Shown here one piece after another: positions 54,053-64,000 of a DNA stretch of 64,000 nucleotides. The notes under the pieces were generated by a model. That model did no database searches. It was given only the letters and a program-made list of their open reading frames with translations, and was not told the DNA's origin. Numbering within the stretch: position 1 is the stretch's first letter; each line of letters starts with the position of its first letter. The translations under genes were made by a program, and so were the position numbers. Source of the stretch: Cyclaneusma minus (Eukaryota; Ascomycota; Leotiomycetes; Marthamycetales; Marthamycetaceae); NCBI GenBank assembly GCA_037179335.1, contig JAKZHN010000008.1, positions 744,001 through 808,000 on the forward strand, written 5' to 3'.

Positions 54053-55006
54053 TTATGCCTTCTCTTTTGCCTCATCCTCCAGCATGCTCCTCCGTCCCTC
54101 GACAGTAAAGTACAAGCTCTTGCCAGCACTCTCCAAAACCTGTGTAAGCTGTGCAGCCGAACCACCCAGCAACTGTACCAGCTGCGCGCGCAACCCATCA
54201 ATACCACCGTCAATCGATCCCACCCATCTAACCCCATCCTGATCAAACACCTTCCCCTCAACCCTCGCGCCCATCATCAGCAGTTTCTGCAATCCCCCCT
54301 GCACGCTCGGATCATGCCATCCCGGATTCGCCCTCCTCGTCGGCGCGGGATACAGCGGTTTTTGAGGAGCCAACACCGTCAATGCCGCCTTCAAATGCTG
54401 TGGACTCACAACAGGAAAATTCAGCAACGCCAACGGCCCACTGAGCAGCGGATCTAAGGCGCTTTTCGCCTTCTTCTGTTGTGAAATCGCCTCATACGCC
54501 GTCTTACTCAACGTGTGTTTCAAGCTCCCCTCAGGGACTTTAGTCGGATCGTAGTGCTCGACGATCTTGAGCGCCGCCTCGAAAATGCCCGTTTGGATGA
54601 TTTGGATCTTGATGCCCTCGGCCAGGGGGGCGTAGGGCACGGTAGACGAGGCGGCGAGTTCGGCATCGACTTTTTGCAGGGCGAGGGAGAGCTCGCGGCG
54701 GATGGAAACCCACTCGTTGGATTTGAGGTTGTTGTGTTGGAAGAGGATCATGAGGGGGGTGGAGCGGATGAGGGAGGCATATTGACGCAGTAGTTGGGTT
54801 TTGCGGAATTCGGCGGGCTTGAGGGAGGGGGGTTGGGTCGAGGGATAGCGGGCTATTGGGGGATTGGAGCCGTGGATTTGCTGGTGGGAGCGGGCGGGTG
54901 TGGTTGCGATTGCGGCGGCGGTGGCATAGCTGTGGGAGGTGTAGGTAGGTGTTCGGCGGAGGTGGGAGAGGACGGATCTCGACGGGGCGCGGATGCGCGG
55001 AGGCAT
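54053..55006 (-). CDS. MRPL11: Mitochondrial large-subunit ribosomal protein uL10m
   Basis: A single-exon gene of 317 aa. The first about 60 residues are rich in Arg, Ser, Thr and Ala, a mitochondrial presequence. The L10 fold follows: KTQLLRQYASLIRSTPLMILFQHNNLKSNEW, then RRELSLAL. The C-terminal part (GGLQKLLMMGARVEGKVFDQDGVRWVGSIDGG) is the fungal mitochondrial extension. The protein sits at the stalk base of the mitoribosome. It is divergent from TRP4. Confidence 0.88.
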   Translation of the reverse strand: MPPRIRAPSRSVLSHLRRTPTYTSHSYATAAAIATTPARSHQQIHGSNPPIARYPSTQPPSLKPAEFRKTQLLRQYASLIRSTPLMILFQHNNLKSNEWVSIRRELSLALQKVDAELAASSTVPYAPLAEGIKIQIIQTGIFEAALKIVEHYDPTKVPEGSLKHTLSKTAYEAISQQKKAKSALDPLLSGPLALLNFPVVSPQHLKAALTVLAPQKPLYPAPTRRANPGWHDPSVQGGLQKLLMMGARVEGKVFDQDGVRWVGSIDGGIDGLRAQLVQLLGGSAAQLTQVLESAGKSLYFTVEGRRSMLEDEAKEKA

Positions 55007-55379
55007 TGTGGGCGACTGATGGAGGGTGGTTGTTCAGTCGGTCAACAGAGCATCTCTATGGTCGAAGATGCAAACCAGGGCACCAAGGGTGCTTAGATAC
55101 GGCGAGAAATTGTGGTTGATAAAGTGTTGAAGCGACTTCAACGATAGCTGTGGTCTAAAAAGTTCTACAAAAGACGATTGGCTGGTTTTCTAAACGAGGC
55201 TGCGTACCTATTTTCCCAAGTCCCGCGAGGCTGCAAACCTCCATTAATATTGTTCCCTTCCCGTGACTGTCCTCAAAGAAATACAACTTTGAAGCTTACT
55301 TCCCGACCATTGGCCTCCAGCACTTTTCCTCGTACATCTTCTTTGCCTCCTACAGCCCGAGTCCATATATCCAAAAGCC
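55007..55379. other. Divergent promoter region, MRPL11 / TRP4
   Basis: 373 bases; no gene is supported. I looked for a TGACTCA-type general amino-acid-control site and found none. Confidence 0.55.
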
Positions 55380-56648
55380 ATGACGGAAGGAGTAGAGCCA
55401 AGCGCTCCGCAGAACATCTCAATCACACCCTTGTTGAAACGACTCTGGCCGTCACCGAAAGCTGCAAATGTGACGCCGGATGAAATTGCTCTCGCCATTT
55501 CGCACATCTTCACCGATCAACTATCGCCAGTTCAGGTCGGGGCTTTGCTCACATGTCTGCATTTCACGGGATGGGATACTAGGTCCGAAGTTATCGCAAA
55601 ATGTGCCGAAGTCATGAGGGATGCAGCCGCGCCCATTGACACGGACGCCTTAAGAGAGATTGTGAAGAAGAAGGCTTTATCACGAGGAAAATATCACGGG
55701 GGCCTAGTATGTTTGTGAAAGTAAATCTGAGGGAATATCACTGACCTTGATCAGTGCGATATTGTCGGAACAGGGGGTGACTCACATCACACCTTCAACA
55801 TATCAACCACTTCCTCCATCCTGGCATCTTCTCTTCTAGTCCTCAGCAAGCATGGCAACCGGGCTTCGACTTCCAAGTCAGGTTCTGCTGACCTTCTGGC
55901 TTCAACAACACCAACAGCACCAAATTTGATGGCTGTGACGCCAAACACCATCGCAAAAATCTATGAGAAGTCCAACTACGCCTTCCTCTTCGCCCCTGTC
56001 TTCCATCCAGGAATGAAGTATGTTGCTCCAATCCGCAAAGAGCTCGGATGGAGAACCATCTTCAACCTCCTCGGACCCCTTGCAAACCCAGTCGAAAACG
56101 TCATCGAAGCCCGGCTGATCGGTGTCGCTCGAAAAGACATCGGTCTAGTCTTCGCAGAAGCGTTCAAGCTGAGCGGTGCCAGGAAAGCCATGATTGTATG
56201 CGGCGAGGAAGATCTCGATGAGATTAGTTGTGCTGGTCGGACGCTCTGCTGGAGATTGGTCGAAGATGAATCGAGCGGAGATGTCAATATTGAGCATTTC
56301 ACAGTCTGTGCTGAAGACTTTGGTCTCAGTGCTCATGAACTGAAGGATGTGTCACCGGGCAAGGAGCCACATGAGAACGCGCAGATTCTCATGAAACTGC
56401 TGCAGAATCAGCTTCCCAGGGATGATCCCATCTTGGAATTCGTGCTTATGAACACGGCTGCCCTGTTCGTTGTTTCTGGTGTTTGCGAGGCCGAGACCAG
56501 CGACTTGGGTGATGGGAAAGTCATCACTGAGCGAGGACCTGGAGGAGGACGCTGGAAGGAGGGCGTGAGACTTGCTAGATGGGCTATAGAAAGCGGCGAA
56601 GCCTGGAGGCAGTGGAGGCAGTTTGTTGAAGCTAGTAATAGCGTTTGA
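55380..56648 (+). CDS. TRP4: Anthranilate phosphoribosyltransferase
   Basis: Two exons, 55380-55706 and 55755-56648, give 406 aa. It transfers phosphoribose from PRPP to anthranilate, the second committed step of tryptophan synthesis. The N-terminal helical domain (LSPVQVGALLTCL) leads into the PRPP-binding GTGGDSHHTFNIST motif, placed right at the splice junction. KHGNRASTSKSGSADLL and the second metal site (GEEDLDEIS) follow. The FNLLGPLANP segment is also typical. The enzyme is cytosolic and homodimeric. The length is slightly above bacterial TrpD and normal for fungi. Complete. Confidence 0.96.
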
Positions 56649-57264
56649 CCACCATAAAAGGGATACCAGACCATTCAATTCGGATTTGGAAACCAGCAGG
56701 TCGGGGCAGGGGGCAAAAAGGCGTTCTTTCCGCTAGGGTGTCCGAAATTAGGGAGAAAAGACATTTAATAAGAGAAGCGTGCTGATATGTCAAAGGCCGT
56801 GAGTGAGCATCTAGCCACCCATTGATGTTCGAGAAGCCTGAGAAGGCAAGTTGGGTGTGCCAGAATCGCGGTTTCACCTTCAATCTAGTCTTCGTGGGAT
56901 AGTTCAACGTGATAGAGATGATTGGTAATTAACTTGGTTGTTTGATTGACTGATTAAATTGACGAAAGCTGTGCAGAAACAGTGGCTACGTGAGAGATTC
57001 AGGATTTGACGAGGAGTCAGATGTTTCGAGAGGACCACGGTCCACAGCACGTCCACTGGATATGTTGAAGCTCTGATATGCCCCTTCCGTTTCGGGTCTT
57101 AGCGCCGCCACGCCAAGACTTTCTTCTCGCGCATCGCACCGACGCACAAAGTCCTCTCATCGTCAAAAAAGCGCCCGTTGCGACGAACTCGAGCGACTGC
57201 GACCCCACCACGATCCGAAAGCCATTCGAAGCAGCGCCAGATCCCCCGAGACGCTCTATCCATC
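56649..57264. other. Intergenic, TRP4 3' flank and eIF3h promoter
   Basis: About 615 bases with nothing I can support as a gene or repeat. Confidence 0.6.
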
Positions 57265-58505
57265 ATGGCAGACTCCCAGAACCCAGTGCCTTTGGCCGCC
57301 GTCCAGGTCGAGGCCCTTGTGAGTTTGCCCCACCACCGAGAACCGCTGAAGTGCTCCATGGCAGCTGGCGTAAAGCATCATTTCGATATGGAGACTGACG
57401 ATACCTCAGGTCGTGATGAAGATCGTCAAGCACTGCGCTTCGGCTTTCCCTACCATCGCCACAGGATGTATCGTCGGCATGGACGTTAACAGCACCCTGG
57501 AAGTCACCAACTCGTTCCCTTTCCCTTCCACAGAAGCAGCAACCTCCGACCACCCGAATGACCACCTCGCCGCTTCGAATGCTGCTGCAGCTGCTCCCCG
57601 CTCCAAGTCGAACACCGTGTACCAAGCCGACATGATCAAGTGTCTGCGAGAAGTCAACGTCGATGCGAACTGCGTGGGCTGGTACACAAGCGCGAACATG
57701 GGCAACTTCGTCAACATGAGCCTGATCGAGAACCAGTACCACTACCAGAAGGAGCTGAACGAGCGTACAGTTGCTCTCGTGCACGATGTTAGCCGGAGTT
57801 CCCAGGGTGCTCTGAGCCTACGAGCTTTCCGATTAACGCCAACTTTCATGGCGACTTACAAGGAAGGAAAATTCACAGCCGAGAAGTATGTGCGCCGGAT
57901 TCTTGCTCGCTTGCAAAAATACTGACAGTCTGTGTAGCATGCTCAAGTCGAAGTTCACTTACAAGGACATTCTGGTTGAGCTACCAATAGTCGTTCACAA
58001 CTCCCACCTGCTTACCTCATTCCTCCACCAACTCCCCGCGAAGCCAGTCGAGACGGAGCTCGAAATGCCTTCATGTCTTTCCGACATCACGAAGAAGAAC
58101 CCCGCCTCGTCCAACCCCCTTTACCCCAACCTCGAAACTCTCGACGTCTCGATAGACCCTTTCCTGGAGAAGACTTGCGATCTGCTCCTCGACAGCATCG
58201 AGTCTCACTACACTGAGCTCAACAACTTCCAATACTACCAGAGACAATTTGCCCGTGAGCAGGCTAAGATCACGGCATGGAAGGCAAAGAGGGCGGCAGA
58301 GAACGTGGGCAAGCCTGTTGCAGATCAGAAGCCCGAGGACGAGTGGCAGCGTCTGTTCAAGCTCCCCCAGGAGCCCAGCAGACTCGAGGGCATGTTGAAC
58401 GCACGACAGGTCGAGCAGTACGCTCGCCAAGTGGACGGATTCACGGCCACCATCAGCTCGAAGATGTTTACGATCAAGAGCAATTTGCTACCCGATTCTC
58501 AGTAA
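57265..58505 (+). CDS. Translation initiation factor eIF3 subunit H
   Basis: Three exons, 57265-57318, 57410-57885 and 57938-58505, give 365 aa. The MPN domain begins with VQVEALVVMKIVKH, split by intron 1, and has CVGWYTSANMGNFV and ALVHDVSRSSQGALSLRAFRLT. The JAMM metalloprotease histidines are replaced, as expected for the inactive MPN of eIF3h. The C-terminal helical region (NNFQYYQRQFAREQAKITAWKAKRA) is typical of the family. The subunit belongs to the PCI/MPN octamer of eIF3, present in filamentous fungi but absent from budding yeast. It is cytosolic. Confidence 0.95.
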
Positions 58506-59434
58506 GGGCATCGTTTGAGGGGCCAGCGAGAGAGGAGCGCTTCTTTGCGGCAAAGGATTCTGCATGGGCGAGGCGTTCGGCGGTGATCTAGGGTTAGTGC
58601 AAGCAAGGTTTCACGAACGACCAGTGTGACCGATAGATGTGCTTTCCATCGATTTTCATGATCGATTGACGGGGGAGCTAGGAGAAACAGACAGTATCAC
58701 CCATTTGCACATAGGACTAAACTAAAGGCATGATGATGTGCGGTACTCGGGTCCAATATACATCATTGGGCGACCGTCTCGGAGGCCCCAAGTCGTGAGA
58801 ATTCAAGTAATGAGCAAGGCTATGTACATGTATTTGCTATCTAGATCCCGGACCAGCTTTGAAACACCAACAGGTTGTAGTGTCGAGACAATTAGGCGCT
58901 GATAGTCGGCGTGCCAGCTTAAGCTTGCAAACACCATGACATGGATTGGTACTTGAGATCATGCCGTGCCTTTTGCCGGGTCTGGGGGCAGAAAATCCTC
59001 TTAAAGTTGGCTCGGCGAGTCAACTCCAATTGAATCTGAGAGTCGAGGCCAAAGTCTCCGCAGCCGACTCCCGACTGGAGTTCAGGGACCTTTCAGAGTG
59101 GGGCGTAGTCAGCGTAGCAAAGTCAAAAGTCCGAAGCAACGTGTTGAAATAAAGCTCGATGGACGAATCCCAGAGCTCCGCGGATCGAGCACTAAGCCTA
59201 TCGGGCGCTTAGCGGGCAGGCTATCGACTGAGCTACGCAAAACGTGCCCCTCCAAAACTGCACGCACTGTGCGGCTTTTCAACATTTTGACCGCCGAAGC
59301 TGAAGACTGGAAGCTGACACCCCGCTTCACTTTTCCGATAAATCTTCAATCCTCCCTCTCTTCCATCCTCCGCAAAATCCCATCACCCTCTCTCAATCCC
59401 AGTTCTCCCCTTCTCCAACCACAATACCGCCATC
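58506..59434. other. Intergenic, eIF3h 3' flank and AHCY promoter
   Basis: 930 bases; no gene is supported. The pyrimidine-rich block near the AHCY start is listed separately. Confidence 0.6.
59348..59420 (+). promoter_or_regulatory. Pyrimidine-rich leader/initiator of the AHCY gene
   Basis: A long C/T-dominated stretch directly precedes the ATG at 59435. Such tracts mark core promoters and leaders of highly expressed filamentous-fungal genes. Confidence 0.5.
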
Positions 59435-60960
59435 ATGTCTGCTCCCGCCTCCAAGTTCAAGGTCGCTGACCTTTCTCTTGCTGCCTTCGGCCGCAAAGAG
59501 ATTGAGCTCGCTGAGAATGAGATGCCCGGTCTCATGGCCACCCGTGCCAAATACCAGGCCGACCAGCCTTTGAAGGGCGCCCGTATTGCTGGATGTCTTC
59601 ACATGACCATCCAGACTGCCGTTCTGATCGAGACCCTCACCCACCTTGGTGCCGAAGTCACCTGGTCGTCGTGCAACATTTTCAGCACCCAGGACCACGC
59701 CGCCGCCGCCATTGCTGCCTCCGGTGTTCCGGTCTTCGCCTGGAAGGGTGAGTTTGCTCATTTCTTGCACTAATTCATGCTTCGGAGGACATTTCTAACA
59801 TTTAATTCCAGGTGAGACTGAGGAGGAGTACCAATGGTGCTTGGAGCAGCAATTGGTGGCTTTCCAGGACGGCAAGAGCCTCAACTTGATCCTCGACGAC
59901 GGTGGAGATCTTACCGCTCTCGTCCACAACAAATACCCCGAGATGCTCAAGGGCTGCTACGGTGTCTCTGAGGAGACCACCACTGGTGTTCACCACCTGT
60001 ACCGTATGCTCAAGGGCAAGGGCCTTTTGGTCCCCGCCATCAACGTCAACGACTCCGTCACCAAGTCCAAGTTCGACAACTTGTACGGATGCCGTGAGTC
60101 TTTGATTGACGGTATCAAGCGTGCTACCGATGTCATGATTGCTGGCAAGGTCGCCGTCGTCGCCGGTTACGGTGATGTCGGAAAGGGTTGTGCTATGGCC
60201 CTCCACGGAATGGGTGCTCGTGTCATTGTTACCGAGATTGACCCCATCAACGCTCTCCAGGCTGCTGTCTCTGGTTTCCAGGTCATGCCTATGGAGAAGG
60301 CTGCCAGCATTGGTCAAATCTTCGTTACCACCACCGGTTGCCGAGACATCCTCACTGGCGAGCACTTCGAGAAGATGCCCAATGATGCTATTGTTTGCAG
60401 TAAGTACCCCGAATTTGAAAATACTAGGTTACAATCTGACACTTTACAGACATTGGTCACTTCGACATTGAGATCGACGTTGCCTGGTTGAAGAAGAACG
60501 CTAAGAGCGTGCAAAACATCAAGCCCCAGGTTGACCGCTTCCTCATGGCCAACGGCCGCCACATCATCCTCCTCGCCGAGGGCCGTCTTGTCAACCTCGG
60601 ATGTGCCACCGGTCACTCCTCTTTCGTCATGTCCTGCTCCTTCACCAACCAAGTTCTCGCCCAAATCATGTTGTACAAGTGCGAGGATGAGGCTTTCGGC
60701 AAGAAGTACATTGAGTTCGGCAAGACCCAGAAGCTCGACGTCGGCGTTTACGTGCTTCCTAAGATCCTTGACGAGCAGGTTGCCATGCTTCACTTGGACC
60801 ACGTCAACGCTGAGCTTAGCAAGTTGACTCCTGTGCAAGCTGAGTACTTGGGTCTGCCTATTGAGGGTCCTTACAAGAGCGACATGTAAGTTTCTGATAC
60901 TTCCACCTTCTCAATCATGATATACTTGCTAACATAATATTACACAGCTACCGATACTAG
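59435..60960 (+). CDS. SAH1: S-adenosylhomocysteinase
   Basis: Four exons, 59435-59747, 59812-60399, 60450-60885 and 60948-60960, give 449 aa, the exact usual eukaryotic length. It hydrolyses S-adenosylhomocysteine to adenosine and homocysteine, relieving inhibition of methyltransferases. Visible marks: GCLHMTIQTAVLIETL, the signature SSCNIFSTQDHAAAA (around residue 80), the NAD-binding VVAGYGDVGKG (about 225), the NIGHFDIEID join across intron 2, and the C-terminal tyrosine-rich end (YRY) encoded by a 13-nt last exon. Strong C-ending codon bias, unlike most neighbours, fits high expression. Cytosolic tetramer. Confidence 0.98.
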
Positions 60961-61727
60961 ACGACTACACGTAAATGTATGATGGGGGTTTCAACATGAG
61001 TTTCACGATGGCATGGGTTTGGAACAAGAAAAAAGCATTTAGTCCTTCAACGGCATATACCCAGAGGTTTCTTTCGGAAAAGTTTCAACATTCAAGGGTT
61101 TCGGTTCTCGTTTCGAGCGTTTAGGCGTTACTTGGTATCATCGTGTGGCCTTTTCAACCATGGCCACAGAGCCAGTAACATCTGCCTCTCTGGCATAGAT
61201 CTGAATATGAGGCTCTCGCTGCAAGCTTGTAGAGAAGATTCTGAAGCTTGACGTAGGACTGGAATTCAAAAAGCTCGTTTTCGGTCTGACCAAAAAGATT
61301 TGATTTGACAGTGCTAATGTGTGAGCCGAAGGCTTTTGTGACTCTTGATGTGCGCCCCTTACATGACTCTACCCGTCCTTGCCATTTTACAACATACAGT
61401 GAGAAGAAAAAAGTCCGAATACGGCCCGGCTAAGATCATGGGTGATATATTCCCAATCAATTGGACTATAGACCGTATCCAGACCTTTTCGTCTCACTGT
61501 AGAACCAATACCACTCGCTACAATAGCTTTTCCCCTTTCTGAATGATCAAGCTCATCATAGCTCCTGCGTAACTTTATTATACACATAATATACAGATTC
61601 CTGTGCTAATCCCTCGCGAAGAGGTTAGGAATGGGGTAGGAGGCTACGTGAACTGAGCGCTAATCTTCGCTCAGCTTGCAGAAAAGCCTAAACAGGGGCA
61701 GACGGCTAGTATCGACCCCTTGCCCAA
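60961..61727. other. Intergenic between convergent genes
   Basis: 767 bases carrying the 3' ends of the AHCY and ProRS transcripts; nothing further is supported. Confidence 0.6.
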
Positions 61728-63954
61728 TCAAAGCTCGCCGAGCAACTCTCTTAGCGTACGCTCCACCTCACCCAACGAAACATTCTTCTTGAACCCCAAC
61801 TTGCGACACTGAACCTCTACATGCTGTGCTTTCCAGCCTTTGCCAACGACGATGATGACGGGGTAGCCGATTAGATCTGCGTCGTTGAGCTTCCATGCTA
61901 GACCGAGATGTTGGCGGTCGTCGATTACTACGTCGAGTGATTTGAGGACATCTTCGTAATTTGAAGACGTTGGTTTGGCTACTGCTGAGGCATTGAGTAG
62001 GGAGTCGTAGACTTCTTCGGCGGCGCTTTCGAGGTCTTTGCCGGGGATGATGACACATGTGTAGGGTGCCATGACGCGTGGCCAGATGAGGCCTTTGGAG
62101 TCGGCGAGTGTGTCGGCGACGGCGGCGATCATGCGGGAGACGCCGATGCCGTGGCAGCCCATCTGGAGAGGGACTTGATTGCCGCTGGTGGGAGTTTTTG
62201 ATGATTTTGAGGGAGGTGGGGTCGTTGAAGAATTTTGTGGGAGAGCGACTGTGGCTCCAAGGGTCGAGCTGTACTTGGTGCCCAGATGGAAGGTGTGGCC
62301 GAGCTCGACGGCACGCTGGACTCGTAGGGTGCCGTCTGTACAGTGGGCGCAGCGGTCGCCGGATCTGATGCGGAGGAAGTTCGCTCTTCCTAGCATGGCG
62401 TAGTAGTACGGGTCCTCGGAACCGTAGTCGTAGGAGGGGTCGTCCAGTGGGCTGGTCTCCAAGGTGAGCTCTGGTGGCAGTTGCGAGTCGAAAAGAGCGA
62501 CCTTGACTGGACACCTTCGCGTCACCAGTGGACTGAGCGTTTCTGGCGGCACTTGGGAATCTTCAGGGGCCAGCTTGACTGGAGTCGCACTTGGGTTCTG
62601 ACCGCTGTTCTTCCATTCGATCGAGTTTTTCTCCCAGAGGGCAAGAGGGTTCTCTGCTCCCGCATCTAGGTCTGGGACTAGCTTTTTGACCGCGTGTGCA
62701 TTGATTTCGGTGGGTACGGACTCCCATTTGTGCCAGACTTGGACCAATACAGATCTGTCTCGCGTGATGCCATACCAGGCCGCGATGCCGGGCTTTCCCG
62801 GAGGTGGTCCATGTGTTGTACATATTTCTGGATCAATATCTCCTTCCACAGAGGCATCCATACGTTGGTCGGGCCGTGGCTCTGCACGGATGGCAAGTTC
62901 CTCGTTGGCGACGTAACTGCACGAATCACAACTGATGATATGATCTTCGCCCGTCGGCGTAGCGAAGTGGAACTCGTGACTGAGATCTCCGCCGATATCC
63001 CCTGAACTGGCTTCTGCGACTAGATAGGGAATTTTCAGTTCGTCGAAAAGATCGACATAGGCTTTGCGGACTTGATTGTATGTAGATAGCGCTGAAGCTT
63101 CGTTGAGATCAAATGTGTATAGATCTTTCATGAGAAACTCTCGGCTGCGAAGAAGACCTTGACGAGGACGGGGCTCGTCACGGTATTTGCGAGCTGTGGT
63201 AGATGATGAGTAATGCGATCGGCTTGAGCGGGATCAGGGGGTGGCATTACAGATTTGATAGACGCGAATTGGGAGGTCTTTGTAGGATTTTATGGAAGAT
63301 GCCACTGTCGTGGTAATTTCTTCTTCGTGGGTTGGGGATAGGAGAAGTCCGCTTTCCTTCCGGTCCTCAAACTTGAACACCTTGAATCAAAAACACTATG
63401 AGCATTCATACCGCTTATTGTAGCAACTTGATGGCTTATTTCCCAGCGAAGCACTTACCTCGGAGCCCATCTTTTCCAAGCGACCAGTTCTTGTCCATAG
63501 AGCTTGAGACGAGATAGATGAAAGAGAGAGTTTGGAAGCGCCGATTCTTGACATATGCTTGTCAATCAGTTTCTCCAACTTGTCCTGCACTCGAAGACCG
63601 AGGGGGAGCAGATGGAAAATGCCGGAATGGGCTTGACGGAGAAAACCAGCCCGGATGAGCTTGTCGTGGATGCTTTCGTCCCCCTTTACGGCAATACCGC
63701 CGCTGGGAAGCCATATCTTCGACAGCCGTGCTCGACCATCCGACTGGGCTACACGTTAGCCAACTCATTCCACGTGACGAAAAGGGGTTGTGAGGGTGGG
63801 ATGCTACAATTCTACTCACTCTGGGACTTGCTAGCCCGGACCCTGTCAGTGCTTGTGACCTCAGTCGTGAGCATGTGAGCAGAGTTCGGGCGGGACCTTC
63901 AAGCCGAGACGTGCATCTTCTCGGCCACGGATTCCGCAGTAGGGAACTTCTCAT
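61728..63954 (-). CDS. Mitochondrial prolyl-tRNA synthetase (Aim10-like)
   Basis: Four exons, 63820-63954, 63459-63743, 63251-63380 and 61728-63193, give 671 aa. The first 45 codons encode an Arg/Ser/Leu-rich, acid-poor presequence, so the enzyme should act in mitochondria. Class II synthetase motifs: motif 1 region (SGIFHLLPLGLRVQDKL), motif 2 (SRKYRDEPRPRQGLLRSREF) and motif 3 (GCHGIGVSRMIAAV). The DHIISCDSCSYVANEE segment and the C-terminal anticodon-binding domain (LDVVIDDR, then LIGYPVIIVVGKGW) follow. Between motifs 2 and 3 are a duplicated short segment and a Ser/Thr/Pro-rich insertion. It charges mitochondrial tRNA-Pro. Confidence 0.94.
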
Positions 63955-64000
63955 TCTTCCTCATTCACGCCAGTACCGCGTACTGGAGTTTTCAGATCTC

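Noticed and set aside
59802..60365. 187-codon minus-strand ORF
   Set aside because: Antisense to the strongly codon-biased AHCY gene; a typical shadow frame.
1..64000. CRISPR array or bacterial-type operon signals
   Set aside because: No regularly spaced short repeats with unique spacers were seen, and the spliced genes are clearly fungal nuclear.

Overview
The window is nuclear DNA of a filamentous ascomycete (Pezizomycotina; a leotiomycete-like fungus is my best guess, not proven). The evidence is many short introns (about 45-110 nt, GTRNGT donors, CTAAC/CTAAT branch sites, YAG acceptors), fungal-only families (Zn2Cys6 regulators, DUF3405, a fungal-luciferase-like protein) and mostly compact gene spacing. 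I rebuilt exon structures by hand from splice sites and reading frames. Most spliced genes close in frame with family-typical lengths (for example 449 aa for S-adenosylhomocysteinase).

Layout. 1-11 kb is mixed and accessory-like: a small 12-cysteine secreted protein behind a perfectly duplicated promoter segment, succinate-semialdehyde dehydrogenase next to a Uga3-type Zn2Cys6 regulator, and two convergent CCHC zinc-knuckle genes in gene-poor DNA. 11.8-20.5 kb holds a B-type cyclin, mitochondrial ribosomal protein uL2m and a large Zn2Cys6 regulator. 20.5-27.8 kb is gene-poor: a membrane protein related to the luciferase of luminous basidiomycetes and a secreted six-cysteine protein with repeated VYKR sites. 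27.8-36 kb carries a DUF3405 type II membrane protein and a Dal81/TamA-like regulator. 36-64 kb is dense housekeeping DNA: RNase P subunit Rpp40, an ankyrin protein, tRNA ligase Trl1, casein kinase 2 beta, Ric1, THOC3, a TatSF1/Cus2-like splicing factor, initiator tRNA-Met, a PLC-X-like protein, uL10m, anthranilate phosphoribosyltransferase, eIF3h, S-adenosylhomocysteinase and mitochondrial prolyl-tRNA synthetase.

How genes may work together. The SSADH gene, the adjacent Uga3-type regulator and the Dal81/TamA-like regulator about 30 kb away match the known enzyme/activator/co-activator logic of fungal GABA use; shared control here is an inference. Rpp40, Trl1, tRNA-iMet and mitochondrial ProRS all act on tRNA, but this may be chance. 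Short degenerate elements built on an AGTAATTNGGAATATT-like core recur in several intergenic regions. No recognisable transposase, reverse transcriptase, CRISPR array or biosynthetic core enzyme was seen.
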